A stretch of DNA of 64,000 bases from Erpobdella octoculata (lineage: Eukaryota > Annelida > Clitellata > Hirudinida > Erpobdellidae): positions 11,135,614-11,199,613 of the forward strand of contig OZ022238.1 in NCBI GenBank assembly GCA_963978895.1, read 5' to 3'. Positions 44,300-55,985 of the stretch are shown here, one piece after another (position 1 is the first letter of the stretch; every line of letters begins with the position of its first letter). Position numbers and translations under genes: made by a program. The notes under the pieces were generated by a model. The model saw nothing but the letters and a program-made list of their open reading frames with translations. It was not told the DNA's origin and did not search any database.

Positions 44300-44500
44300 A
44301 TGGCCAGCAATATTGCTAACTTTGTCAGAGGTCTTCAAAGGAAGACCCTCCTAGCTTTTCGGCCCTTGATAAGCAAACGCCCGGCCGCATATATACAAGG
44401 CCGGTACTGGTTCGAAACAGGCCACGCCCCTTCATGCATTTATTTGCATATAGAGCCTATCTGCCGTTCACAGGCCACGCCCCTTCATGCACATCATCTT
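44300..44500 (+). promoter_or_regulatory. Promoter-like block: duplicated 20-mer, octamer, TATA-like
   Basis: AGGCCACGCCCCTTCATGCA occurs exactly twice (near 44420 and 44471), with ATTTGCAT (octamer motif) between them and CATATATAC near 44389. CACGCCCC resembles an Sp/KLF site. It lies upstream of the small ORF at 44543. Confidence 0.3.
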
Positions 44501-44542
44501 TGCAGTTTGACCTAATTTCCTACTTTTGTGATAATAGCAATA

Positions 44543-44689
44543 ATGGCTGATCAAGAAAACAAGTTTTCTTTAGACCAATTTAAAGATAATAAACACAAGG
44601 GTGACATGGCGTTTTGGGGGGATATCTTCATCAAATACATATATTCGAATGAATGTTTTTTATTAAAGCGAGTTAATCAGTTTTTTTAA
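44543..44689 (+). CDS. Small ORF, 48 aa, uncertain
   Basis: ATG in good context (caataATGG), giving MADQENKFSLDQFKDNKHKG then DMAFWGDIFIKYIYS and a stop at 44689. Charged N-terminus, no known domain. Position just after the promoter-like block is the only support; it may also be a first exon with an unseen donor. Confidence 0.25.
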   Translation: MADQENKFSLDQFKDNKHKGDMAFWGDIFIKYIYSNECFLLKRVNQFF

Positions 44690-45235
44690 TTTGTTTGGCT
44701 TATTATTTTTAAAAAATTGTTTGTTCTGTCCAAAGTCAATTTGTACTAGAACTTTTAGTCACTTGTTTGTGTAATGGCAATACTTATAATTTAGTCTTTT
44801 AATTTTTTTAAGTAACTAAGTTTTATTATTCTTTTGTAGAGTACTGAAGTGTATTATTCATTGTCATCATTCGGATATTATTTTTTATTGTATCGTCATT
44901 ACTGTAGAATGAACGACTCAACTATTACTATGCTTTTGACTTCAAATTTTGCATATAAACATGCTCTTGAAGACTTTAATACACGAATCAATTAAATGAT
45001 TGGCTATATAATATGTTGCCGCTATAATATAAGGTGCCTAAGAAATTGCAAGTATGTTAAAGAACCTAAAAACAAATACTGAAATGTTATGCATATTTGA
45101 TCTGTAATTATAAAACTTACAAAATTAGAAATAAATATAAAAAATTAGAAGTTAAAAAATTATGTATTCACTACTAAATTGAATCTTAAGAGCTTTGTTT
45201 TTAAAAAAATGTTTTTTTACTACATATACTTATTT
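44690..45235. other. Unassigned AT-rich sequence
   Basis: No ORF, RNA or repeat recognised. Confidence 0.4.
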
Positions 45236-45425
45236 TTAAATGCTTTTATTTAACTTCACTCGTCTCTCTGTTTGTTTGTTTGTCTGTGGTGATCAAATCT
45301 TAGAAACAAAAATTCACTCACTTTTCAACCACCTAGAGCTCTAAAACTCTCAGTAAAGCTTTATTCTGGATGACAATACATGAATTTAATGTTTTCGACA
45401 TGAATTAGGCTTTAAATCAATTAAA
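45236..45425 (+). repeat. Dispersed repeat with TGTTTGTTTGTCTGT signature
   Basis: Reads 'atgcttttatttaacttcac', then 'ctgtttgtttgtttgtctgt', then 'ctttattctggatgacaata'. An inverted match lies at 63126-63395 and a fragment at 3930-4005. Related in its 3' part to the ACAAGTAAAGG family. Probably a non-autonomous rolling-circle element, class not proven. Confidence 0.6.
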
Positions 45426-45473
45426 ATTAATCAAATCAAATTAATTCCTGCTATCTAGCGACTGTAATAAGTT

Positions 45474-45568
45474 GTTTATGTATAAGTCGCCAGAGGTCCA
45501 AAATAATTAAACAGTACGGATGTTTATTTATAAGTCGCCAGAGGTCCAAAATAATTAACAAGATTGAG
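45474..45568. repeat. 48-bp direct repeat, 2 copies
   Basis: 'gtttatgtataagtcgccag' and 'gtttatttataagtcgccag' begin units at 45474 and 45522 that continue 'aggtccaaaataattaa'. Confidence 0.9.
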
Positions 45569-46539
45569 CGTAATGGTTGTTTGAGATTCAAAAATTTTAG
45601 TTGGTTGACTCAGATAAAGAGGCAAATAAAAGCCTTTAAAAAATTTTATTTTTTATTTTTACTTGTTAAATAAACAAGAACAGCAACATGCCCTAAATCT
45701 AGGTCACCAGCATACATTAACTACGTTGCATTCAGGCAGGGCCGGATTAAGGTCTCGGGGGACCCTGTGCCAAATGCCAATGGGGGCCCCTTCAGGTGCA
45801 CGAATCGTGGTTAGAGGGGTTCAGGAGTTTTTTATTTGTCTGTACCCCTCTCCTTGAGGTTGGGGCCAATTGTAAAGAGGGGCCCAACGCACAAACCCCC
45901 AACCTTTTTCGTTAAGAGGTTCGGGGCGAATGTCCGAAAGCTGACAATTTATACAGCGCTGCACACAAATTTTATGAGAGTTCTGAAACTGAGAGCAAAT
46001 AAATAGGCATTAGAAATTTCTAGTAATTCCCAGCCTTTCATTTGTTAAAATTACACTCAATGTACTGTTTACTCCTATATTTCACTGTTTAAGACAACTT
46101 ACACGAGTATAAATTACAGTAGTAACACTAATGGCAAGGCAATAAACTAACTGACATTGGCCAATGAGTGAGATTCTGAGAGCAGACTCAACAGAGAGCA
46201 AATTGCAGTAATGCCATTTTAAGTATCCAAAAAATCAAGTCATAACAACAGATGAGATAAGCTACACTTTTATTTAACTGGTATAATTTTTATCTACTCT
46301 AGCCTGATACATTTAGTAACTGAAGTTACTTATTAGTCAAAACAAGTTGAAGTTATACAGGACGGACATAAATCATAAATGGCAAGGATAAGCAAGCTAA
46401 AAGCGTTTCCGACTTTTATCAGCTGCAAATTGTTCGACAATGTCCATGAATGATACATTTTTCAAAGCATCACTTTCCATAAGATGGACTTAAAAGCTGT
46501 CTCAACTCTCAAGTGTATCCATGGAGTGTGTCAAGCAGT
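45569..46539. other. Unassigned sequence
   Basis: 45735-45910 resembles the G-rich end of a hAT-type repeat ('ggcagggccggattaaggtc', then 'gggggccccttcagg'), but no partner TIR was found. Nothing else supported. Confidence 0.35.
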
Positions 46540-46549
46540 TAGCTTCATG

Positions 46550-47010
46550 TCGGGTTGCCCCGTTTTGGTTGTCATCTCCGTTCCCGCTTGCTTTCCCGTT
46601 CCCGCTTGCTTTCCCGATCCCGCTGCCTCTCCCGTTCCCGCTTGGTCTCCCGTTCCCGCGTACTCTCCTGTTCCCGCTGCCTCTCCCGTTCCCGCGTACT
46701 CTCCCGTTTCCGTTTGGTTTCCCGTTTTTGCTTGTTTTCCCGTTTCCGCTTGCTCTCCCGATCCCGTTTGCTCTCACGCTTCCGCTTGCTTTCCCGCGCC
46801 AGGGGTTTTTAGAGATTTTTTTTATCGTTTTTTTGCTCCTCTTTCCCTCCCCGCCTTAGTTCACGCTACCGGTCGTTTTCCCGCTCCCGCTCACGGTCAC
46901 TTTCCCGCTCCCGGTCGTTTTCCCTCTCCCGGTCGCTTTCCCGCTCCCGGTTGCTTTCCCGCTCCCAGTCGCTTACCCGTTTCCGGCGCTTTCCCGCTAC
47001 CGGTCGCTTT
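46550..47010 (-). repeat. 18-bp minisatellite of the GGGTTACCC Helitron family
   Basis: Two blocks (46560-46800 and 46868-47005) of an 18-bp unit like 'cccgttcccgcttgcttt' and 'ttcccgctcccggtcgct'. On the minus strand they are purine-rich and recur at 4440-4570, 49745-50150 and 57935-58025. Between the blocks is 'ggtttttagag...tcgtttttttgctcc', the 3' part of the Helitron family in minus orientation. Confidence 0.8.
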
Positions 47011-47278
47011 TTAGAGGGAAATGCATATATTAAAATATTTTCAAAAATAAGCAGAACATAATTAACAATTGAATCAAAAAACAAAGTTTTTTAAGAACAC
47101 ACTTTTATATAATCAATTGTGCCGCGTCTTTTTTTCTGCAAAACTGTTGGGGGAAAAATTAACATAAAAGTCACGTGCTTAAAAATGAATATTAATTAGG
47201 TCACGTGATAGTCGCTTTGATCAAGTTCAAAACAATTGTTTTACATATTTACGGTAAATCAAAATTTGAGTCTCATTT

Positions 47279-49469
47279 TTGAAAATGACGGCGTTTGTGA
47301 AAATTTGCAATTTCTGCAAGGCGAAAAGTATTACCGACATGGAGAGCCATGTAAACCTATTAAAAGTGAAACCCGCAAAAATTTATCTTACACTTCTTAC
47401 AGTCTTACAAGTATACATTTTTAATTTCATACAAATATTCATTTCTAAATTTGTATTCCTAGGATCTGATTCTAACAGAATATATAAGTACTGTATTTGT
47501 GATCTGACAGTGCATAAATTGCCTTAAATGGAAGTTTATCTGGTAGCATACGTGTTATTTGCTCTACAAAACAGGAGGTAACCGAGTGGCTGAGAGTGTT
47601 TAAGAATAGAAGCTATCAAAAATTACATTTCGTGTCCTCATGTCCAAAAAGTTAACTGGAGATAAAATGATTTACTATGTTCGTGCAAAAAATTTAAATA
47701 AAAAAAAATTTAAATAAAAAAATTTAAATAAAAAAAAATTTAAATAAAAAAAAATTTAAATAAAAAAAATTTAAATGAAAAAAAATTTAAATAAAAAATA
47801 ATTAAATATATTTATATTTATTTGCTTTTAGCACCAATTCAAATGCATGCATAATGTAAGGAGTACTGATGGAGCCTCAAGTAAGGATTCTCAATTTCCA
47901 GCAAAAATGAAGATAACTCTTCAAAAAACTCTATTTAATGTCCACAAGCCTGGAGGATATTCCTACCAAAGACAATCTAGGTACTTTTTTCTTGTGTGGT
48001 TATCTACTCAAAGCAAAGCTTCTTGAGTTGATTTCAATTTTAGTCATAGGATAAAACTAGATTTTATAATAGGTTGCTTTATTATTTTACTTTTTATCTT
48101 TGAAATTTCCAAAAGTGTTTTTTTTGTGAACTTTCAGATCAACAGATGTTCACATCCCAGACTCCCAGAGTATCCAATGTGTGTTCATTTTTCTTTTACA
48201 CTTAATCATCCAATAAATGCTGCAGATGTGCTGAAGCACAGAGATGTTGGAAATCATGCTAAATTGCTAATATCTGAGCTTTTAAGTAAAGGCCACTCTC
48301 CATCGTCAGCTCTGGAAATGCTAAAATACGATCTGCAGATTAATTATCCAACAGACTATACTTTAAGCTGGCTGGTGACTGATACCATTGCCCAAATCTC
48401 CAGTGGTTCTGCAGGTTAATAATATCTGATATAATTATTTGTGTTAAGCATGTATTTTCTGACAGCATTTACAATAAAAAAAATAAAAATTTAAATTATA
48501 TACTACAAAATATTTCAAAAAGAATATGGGCCACCAAACAAAGATGTGGATATTGAACAATTAGCCAAGCAGATTGATTGCTATAATAGTAATTTAGCTA
48601 CTGAAATGAACGAACAATTTGCAAAATTTTCAAAAGTAGATAACGGTGCTATTTGTACACCATTATTGAAAAGAGTCCATAAGCACATCAGCAAAGTGGT
48701 GAAGTAGTATTTATCGACTCCAGTGGAAACATGGATCGTTACAATTAATGTTTTTATTACTGACACACTCTGTCATAGGAAGTGTGCCCCTTGGAAAAAT
48801 CTTTGCGCCAAATGAACAGACAAAAACTCTGATTGAGGCATTGCCACTATATAACTCCCTCCTTGATTCTTCCTGCTTCTATAGGCGTGGATTGAATGGT
48901 CCTCAAGTCTTCATGATTAACACTTTTCTAATGTTAGAAAGAAAAACCAGATAATGAAATGTTTGAGAGAAAAATACAAGAAGCCACAGTCCCTAAAGCA
49001 AAAGTTTCTGAAACGAGTGAGAAGAAACATGATAGAGAAAAGATTATAAAAGATAAGTTACAGGAGTCTTTCAACAAAATGTTTGACACGTGCTCTTCAA
49101 ATGAAGAATATATGCTGTCAGCAGTGAAACATTTTTCAAGTCAGGTCAGCAAAATTTCCAATCCATCACAACTGCAATCAGCCATGTTTTCATTTGGAAA
49201 ATATAATGGTGCAGGTGCACGTTTACTGAGCTCTAAACGAATTGGTGTTCAGTACTGTTCAGCCTACTGCCGTGGCACGTCGAAAAATAAGCTTAGGTGG
49301 AAGACGAAAATTACATGTTGGCCGTCCACCATTATCATTGCAACAAGAGCAGGGACGTGATATAAAGGGAAATCAAAGACACAAAATGCCAAAACGGAAA
49401 GCTCCCCACAGTCTTTCAGCTGTTGTTGGTTTAAATATGACATTAGGAAAAAATTATTCATCAAAATAA
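47279..49469 (+). pseudogene. Decayed MULE-type transposase gene
   Basis: Discontinuous coding blocks in order: a Cys2 finger (ICNFCKAKSITDMESHV, 47297-47350); PAKMKITLQKTLFNVHKPGG (47905-47960); FTLNHPINAADVLKHRDVG then GHSPSSALEMLKYDLQ (48190-48350); KEYGPPNKDVDIEQLA (48520-48570); CPLGKIFAPNEQTKTLIEA then NGPQVFMINT (48784-48920), the start of the MULE DDE domain; and a C-terminal IGVQPTAVARRKISLGGRRK then APHSLSAVVGLNMTLGK (49240-49455). The catalytic centre between 48930 and 49230 is missing or unreadable, with many stops. This matches a large family of MULE-like proteins common in invertebrates. Separate from the TIR-bounded MULE at 34 kb. Confidence 0.72.
47690..47805. repeat. A/T minisatellite, ~17-bp unit
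   Basis: About six to seven copies of 'aatttaaataaaaaaaa' with small length changes, inside the MULE-type pseudogene. Confidence 0.9.
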
Positions 49470-49739
49470 TTTTTAATTTTTGAAATGAGGACCCGTACAT
49501 TTTTTAGTTTTTTTTGCTTAGTAAAAAATTAATGAATATATTCTGAAAATTTTTGTTGGTTTAATCTCAAATTAAAATAAAATAATAAAAATTTTAAATG
49601 AAGAACTTTACAGCTCACAAACACAAATGGGATCAGTTGTGCTATTCAAATGATAAATTATAAAACAAAATCATTTGGTTAATCATTAAAATTTAATTTT
49701 CTGAAGTGAAGAAATTTAATACCCACAAATATAATTATG

Positions 49740-50180
49740 AGCGACGGAAGCGGGAAAGCAAGCGGGGAAGGAAACGGGAGCAAAAGAGAAAAACGATAAC
49801 AAAACCTTTAAAAATCCGATTTTTAAGATTTTTCTATAGTTTTTCTCTCTTGCTCCCATTTCCCTCACCGCTTGCTCTCTCACTCCAGGCTGCTTTCCCG
49901 TTCCCGGTCGCTTTCCCGCTCCCGGTCACTTTCCCGCTCCCGGTAGCTTTTCCGAACCCGTCGCTTTTTAGCTCCCGGACGATTTTTCGCTCTCGGTCGC
50001 TTTCCCGTCCCGGTCGCTTTCCCGCTCTCGGTCGCTTTTACGTTTTCCCGCTCCAGCTTGCTCTCTTTTTTCTGGTCACTTTTCCTGCTGGCTCTTTTCG
50101 CTCACAGTCATTTTTTTGCTCCCGCTTATTCTCCAGTTCCCGTTTCCGCTCGCTCTCTAGCTTTGCTCATTTTGTGACCA
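49740..50180. repeat. Helitron-family fragment with 18-bp minisatellite, inverted arrangement
   Basis: 49745-49800 is purine-rich ('ggaagcgggaaagcaagcgg'), then a linker, then a pyrimidine-rich 18-bp array (49885-50150). The same arrangement occurs with opposite arms near 57.9 kb. Confidence 0.7.
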
Positions 50181-50352
50181 ATTTTAATTTTTTTTCACAA
50201 TAACCTTCTTCTCAAGATTGTGTGAAACTTTCATTACGATCGGATATTGGTGTTGCAATGAATAAAGTACATACCCACACACACACTGACAAGAAGCTGA
50301 AACTTTCAGCATAGCTTTATATTGGATGACAATACATAATTCAATTTAAATC

Positions 50353-50641
50353 AAGTAAAGGAAAAACGAGTTTTTCAACACAAACTTTGATTTCAAATAC
50401 ACTCGATTAAGAAATACAAAAGATGTTCAAATTAAGTTTTTTTTAATTGAATCATGTATTGTCATCCAATATAGAGCTATGCTTAAAGTTTCAGCTTCCT
50501 AACTAGTCAAAAAGTTGGTTAAATTTTACTTGCAAGATTTGCGTACAGAGAAAGCCACACACACAAACAAACAGAGATTGTAACCTAAATAAAAGTTTGT
50601 AAAAAAGCTTGTGTTGAAAAACTCGTTTTTTCCTTTACTTT
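50353..50641. mobile_element. ACAAGTAAAGG-family element with inverted termini
   Basis: Starts AAGTAAAGGAAAAACGAG and ends with the complement of AAGTAAAGGAAAAAACGAG. Contains the same internal sequence as 28990-29255 ('tcatccaatatagagctatg', 'acagagattgtaacctaaat'). Non-coding, about 289 bp. No clear TSD. Confidence 0.65.
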
Positions 50642-50984
50642 TTTTAATCCAAGCCTATTAAAACAAAAGTTAATTTCTCAAATTATTTGGTAAGCTGATG
50701 AATCAATTAAATCTCCTTTTTTGGGTGATAAAGTAATTTCCAGAGAACGGCATCCATTTGCAGTCATGATTAAAAGTTTAATATTTATTCATGTCATACT
50801 TAATCTAAATGTTTTTTCTCATGCTTACCGACAACCAATGATTATTATACAACTTTTTAATTACTTCTAACGACCAAAGGCGCCACTACTAGTTTGCTTG
50901 TTTGTTCTGTTGCAATTAGTGACTGGTCTTGCATTATGAGAAATAACAATGATGCAGAGTAAAGGAGAGGTGATCATCAATAAA

Positions 50985-51110
50985 AGACATAAAGAGAGGG
51001 AGAGTGAGAGAGAGAATGAAAGAGTGAAAAAGAAAGGGAGAGTGAGAGAGAAAGAGAGAATGAAAGAGAGAGAAAGAGAGAAAGAAAAAGAGAGAAAAAG
51101 AGAGAGAGAA
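50985..51110. repeat. (GA)n-rich purine tract
   Basis: Imperfect GAGA/GAAA array. Confidence 0.9.
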
Positions 51111-51994
51111 ACGACAGTTTTGTGTCGGAATTGGATACTAGTCACACAAGCTTGCTAACTAAGTTATTGCATTCTTATCTGTCGACAGTACAAATTAATT
51201 TAAAATCAAATTCAGGAAATAAGAAACCTGGATTGTTTGATGAATTTTCTGAGTTTGATATTCTTTTATAGAAGTTGTCTCCTCTGCATTATATTGGCTG
51301 TTGAAAATCCAAACATTTGTTTCTGTAATGAAGATACCTTAATATATACCAATAAAATGAAAAATGATCTGAAAACAGTAACAACTACAACATTGTCCGT
51401 TTATAGAGTTTGTTATCATTTCTGGGTGGCATCGAAATAGTTAAGTATAATTAATTGAAAATATTAAAATTATAGATGTTTGATGTGTTTAAAATTACAG
51501 AAGTTTTAAATCTGTTTCATATTAGTTTAAGTTTTTTTCTCGATTTTCTAAATTCTTGCAAAATAAATTAAAGTTTAGTTAATATTCATTTTCCTGCTTT
51601 CCTGTAAGAGAAGAATTTGAACCGGTTTCTCATCATTCGCCGGTTCAAATTTTTCTTTTTCAGCTACTAAGAAGTTAATGGTTTTTGAATCAGATTTGTT
51701 TGTCGTAGTAGAAAATTATCAAAGCTGTCATTATTATAATTATCATTATAATTATCATTATTATTATTATTATTATAAATTATAATTCATAACCACTATC
51801 ACCACTATTGCAAGCAACATTGCCAGAAGCAGTCACGGAACTTTTGAGCAAAAATAATTTATTACAATTCTAAATCAACCCGGAAATTACTGTATATTAA
51901 AATAAGACTAATTACATTTTCAAACTTCTGACCTTGATGTACTGAGGTTTCCTAAAGCAGGTAACGCCGCCATGCCACCTTCTTTCCAGCTACC
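51111..51994. other. Unassigned AT-rich sequence
   Basis: Short (ATT)n near 51735-51775. No coding or RNA feature recognised. Confidence 0.4.
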
Positions 51995-52820
51995 CAGTGT
52001 TATTTTAGTTCAGTAAATAATTTTAGTTCTTATTTTTATTTTATTCTTAAATTTTATTTATTATTATTATTATTTTATTTTGATTTATCAAATAATTTTA
52101 GTTTTTCTTATTATTTTAGCTCTACAAAATTAAATTTACTTTTATTTTATTACAGTTCTTGAAATAATTTTTCTTTTTATTTTATTCAGATAAAAAAAAT
52201 TCGTTTTTATTTGATTTTTGTTCAATTTTCGTTCATGCTCTAAATATTTTTTTTACTATATTTAATTTCACGCAGTGTATATATGGAAAAATAATAATTG
52301 TGTAACACAGGTAAATTTTTTATTTTGAGAATCCATTGCCATACATTAAGCTTTGTAAAAAAAAATTCCCACACGGAACTATCTTTTTTTCGCCCAGCAA
52401 TCATTTTTGCAAGCGAACTCATAATTATTTTCAATGATTACAACGTTTATGATAACAAGAAAGATAAGAAAGAAATGGGTGTGCATTTCAAAAGTTACAC
52501 AACCATAGAAATCTATATCATAGATATCCACAGATATTGGTTATCTATGCCAATATCTATGTACACAACTTTCAATAATTTTTGTTCAAAAATTAACTTT
52601 TGTTTTTATTTTATTTAGTTTGCATTATTTAACTTTTATTATTACTTTATTATCGTTTAGAAAATAATTTTTGTTATTATTATTATTCAGTTTGAGCCAT
52701 TTAAATATAGTTTTTATTCTATTTACGTTCTTCAAATAATTATAGTTTTTTTCGTTATTATTAACGAATACAATAAAAAATTTCGCTTTTATTCAGTTTT
52801 CGTTAACAAAAATATCACTG
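51995..52820 (-). mobile_element. 826-bp internally deleted hAT element, complete with TSD
   Basis: Ends CAGTGTTATTTTAG (left) and the complement of CAGTGATATTTTTG (right). A perfect 8-bp TSD CAGCTACC lies at 51987-51994 and 52821-52828. The right 520 bp closely matches 2040-2586, including the transposase start MKIIMSSLAKMIAGRKKDSS and VWEFF on the minus strand (52434-52370), after which the coding region is deleted. It is therefore a deletion derivative of the hAT family at 1-2586, moved in trans. Confidence 0.92.
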
Positions 52821-53809
52821 CAGCTACCTACTCACCCGCATATCCATCTACTCACGTATCCATCCACTCTCCCACTTAAACAATATACATTTTCTACCCC
52901 TAACTTTGTTGTAACCATTTCGTGACTCAATTAACCTGATCAGAATCGATTCACGATCCGATCACACACGATTCACGACCCGATCACACACGATCCACGA
53001 GCGATTTATTTCACACAATAACATCAATCAGCCAAAACAATTTCAATCAATTCTTTAAACGTTTTTGACAATTTTCTTTTTCTCCCCATTTCCTCTTTGC
53101 ATCGCCAACTTGTGGAAGACCAGCATGGCTGCTCCCTGTAGAATTTGCGAGCGCGTGAGAAGCATGAAGCGGTCCCTACTCTTTAGAAAACTAAATAATG
53201 AAACATACAAACCGATGAAATGCAATTTCAACTATTTTATAACAACTCACAAATTTAAGATGAACAAGTTACTAATAATAATTTTTGATATTGAAATTCA
53301 TAAAATTCACTGTTAAACCTTTTGAACTCGGTGCTCTTGCACTGGATTGCCAATAAAATGCGTTCATTTTGAATTATTAATAAAATAGAGCAACACTCTA
53401 TCCGAAAAATGACATCCTTCATGGGTAAATTGAAGGTTCGATGTAGGATGGACTAATAGATGGATTGATGGACGGACGGACGGGCGCGTGGATGGTTGGA
53501 TTGATGGACGGACGGATATAGGGGCGGACGGGTGGATAAGGCTAGTAAAAGGATTGTTACGATAGTACTAGAGTTTGTTTTTTCCATTTTTTTCTGGCGT
53601 AATTATTGTTGTAATTAAGTAAATAATTAGTGGAAGTCAACAAGAGTATTGTGTTTATGAATCGTCCGAAGTTGGATAGGTCAGTTTATTTACCATTCGT
53701 CGTCCGATTGTTGCTACGGTTTGTGGCTAGTATGCGTTGAAGTAACAATGCACGCAGAGTAATTAATACAAAGCCAATAACTCATCACATGGAGATGGAA
53801 AGAATTAGA
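52821..53809. other. Intergenic with short tandem repeats
   Basis: 52945-53000 holds ~22-bp repeats of 'gatcacacacgattcacga'; 53440-53540 is a (GGAC/GGAT) mix. The ORF at 53065-53316 has no recognisable domain. Confidence 0.5.
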
Positions 53810-53826
53810 TAGAGAATAAGAGAGGA

Positions 53827-53863
<37 letters not shown>

Positions 53864-53890
53864 GAAAGAGAAAGGGAAAGAGAAAGAGAA

Positions 53891-53922
<32 letters not shown>

Positions 53923-53935
53923 CGAGAGTGAGAAA
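53810..53935. repeat. (GA)n-rich purine tract
   Basis: GAGA array with GAAA variants. Confidence 0.92.
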
Positions 53936-55578
53936 AAAGACCAGCTATTTTCATATGGTTTTTTTCCAAAGTAAAGGCTTAGGAAATGCACTATGGAACA
54001 TTGGAATAAACATATGAAAATCGCACGTTCAAACTGACTGAAACGGTAAAATGCAAGTTAATGAGCGTGCCCCGTTTTAAAGAACTGACTCAGCGTATTT
54101 TGTTCAAGCAGCTAAATCCGGAAACAAGTCCATTCTGACGACAACAGATTACTTCTCAACTGGACCAAAGATATTTTCTATATTTAGCCACCGCTTTTTA
54201 GATACCTACAATGTCGCAAAACAATATTCATTGAAACAGACAAATTGTTCTTAATTCTTTTTCTTTCTTTTTTTCTGTCTGCTTATTTTTTCTTTCTGTT
54301 TTTCTTCTTATTTTTTCTCTCTTCTTCTTTCCCCTCTTTTTTTACGTATGTGTGCTCTGTGCGTGTGTTATGTGTGTGTGTACTTTCTGTTTGTGTTAAA
54401 TATGCGTATATTGGTCAAACTGATGATGATTGAAACTATCGACTCAATCGAACTTGAAGAAAAATATGAGTTTGAGGTGAAATGCAATAAGAAACCTAAA
54501 AAACAACAGTAATTACTAATATAATTGGAAAACACGTTGATGAAATGTAAATAAAAGTATTTTATGACATCTAGATAGCTATCTAAAAGTATTTTATGAC
54601 ATCTATATCTAGTGTAGCGGATTGTATTATGTTTACATTCTTTTAATTCGCTTTGTTTCTTTGTTTGTCTTGTAATCAATTTTTAATCAACTCAACCAGC
54701 GAGATAGAGATCTGAAATTTTTTGCATGTACGAAAAAATGTTTTTGTTTTTTTTTTGTTTAAAAAAGCAAGTCTTCACATTTTTAAAGTTATTTGTTTAT
54801 TAACTTGCATCTGGTTATAGGTTCAGTTTGTTTTCACCCCTTCCTCACGTGGGCTTTCCGAAATTTCAGCACGTTTCGGTATTTTATATGCTTTATTAAT
54901 TTACTGGTCCGGATGTCCATGGGATGTCCGTGAGATGTAAATGGGGTGTCTGCGAACATTTTGAAGTTTGTAAGACTATTATAAAATTTAGCCATTTCAA
55001 AAAAAACTATAATTTAAATAAACAAAATTAAAATTTAAGGAACACAAATTATTAAAAAAGAAATTAAAGAAGCATATTAATATGACGACAAAACTTTCAT
55101 CGTTATAATAACTACAAACATCTTTTGTTTACTATTAACCGAGATAATATTTTTACGATACGATGTCGTTATGACTTTTTAGCTATCTTATTTTATCATG
55201 TTTTTAATTTTTCAAAAAAAAATTTTTTTTTTTTAAGAAATCATTTCAAAATCAAATAGAATCTCATTCAAGATGAATATCTATCTTTTTTTTTATATTT
55301 TCAGTTGTATTAACAATAAAACCCATGATTATTCCTGAAAAGTTGCCTTCTAACTTCCTTTTTTTGTAACTACTTTTTTCTTTTTGACCTGGCTGCCCCG
55401 GACGACTGCAACCTAAGCTACACTACTGAACCTGCTCAATTTTAATTAGTATTCTTTAATGCATTTGGTTCTGCTCTGCAAGTGTAATCTTCTGCGAGGG
55501 ATTATTTTGATTAACTAAAGCAGATAGTTCGCCCTGAAAAAAAATTGTGAATTTATTAGTCAATGCTGCAATAATGTT
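53936..55578. other. Unassigned sequence
   Basis: Pyrimidine-rich tract at 54250-54340, short GT repeats near 54360-54380. No gene recognised. Confidence 0.4.
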
Positions 55579-55928
55579 AAAACAAGTAAAGGGAAAAACG
55601 AGTCTTTCAACACAAACTTTTATTTGAAATACACTCGATTTAGAAATACAAAGGATGTTCAAATTAAGTTGTTTTTACAAACTTTTGTTTAGGTTACAAT
55701 CTCTGTTTGTGTGTGTGTGGCTTTCTCTGTACACAAATCTTGCAAGTAAAATTTAACCAACTTTTTGACTAGCTAGGAAGCTGAAACTTTTAGAATAGCT
55801 TTATATTAGATGACAATACATAATTCAATTAAAAAAATTTAATTTGGACATCTTTCGTATTTCTTAATCGAGTAATTTTGAATTCAAAGTTTGTGTTGAA
55901 AAACTCGTGTTTTCCTATACTTGTTTTA
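55579..55928. mobile_element. Fold-back element of the ACAAGTAAAGG family, ~95-bp inverted ends
   Basis: The left end TAAAACAAGTAAAGGGAAAA and right end (complement) TAAAACAAGTATAGGAAAAC continue as inverted repeats for about 95 bp ('cgagtctttcaacacaaac', then 'aaatacactcga', then 'gatgttcaaattaa'). The middle is in minus orientation relative to 28990-29255. A further partial copy follows at 55929-55985. Confidence 0.75.
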
Positions 55929-55985
55929 TAATTGAATCATGTATTGTCATCTAATATAAAGCTATGTGTGCAGAGAAATAAGACT

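Noticed and set aside
46484..47014. 176-aa Pro/Phe-rich ORF and Arg-Glu-Ser repeat ORFs
   Set aside because: They arise from the 18-bp minisatellite (a multiple of three, so all frames stay open) that recurs in Helitron copies.
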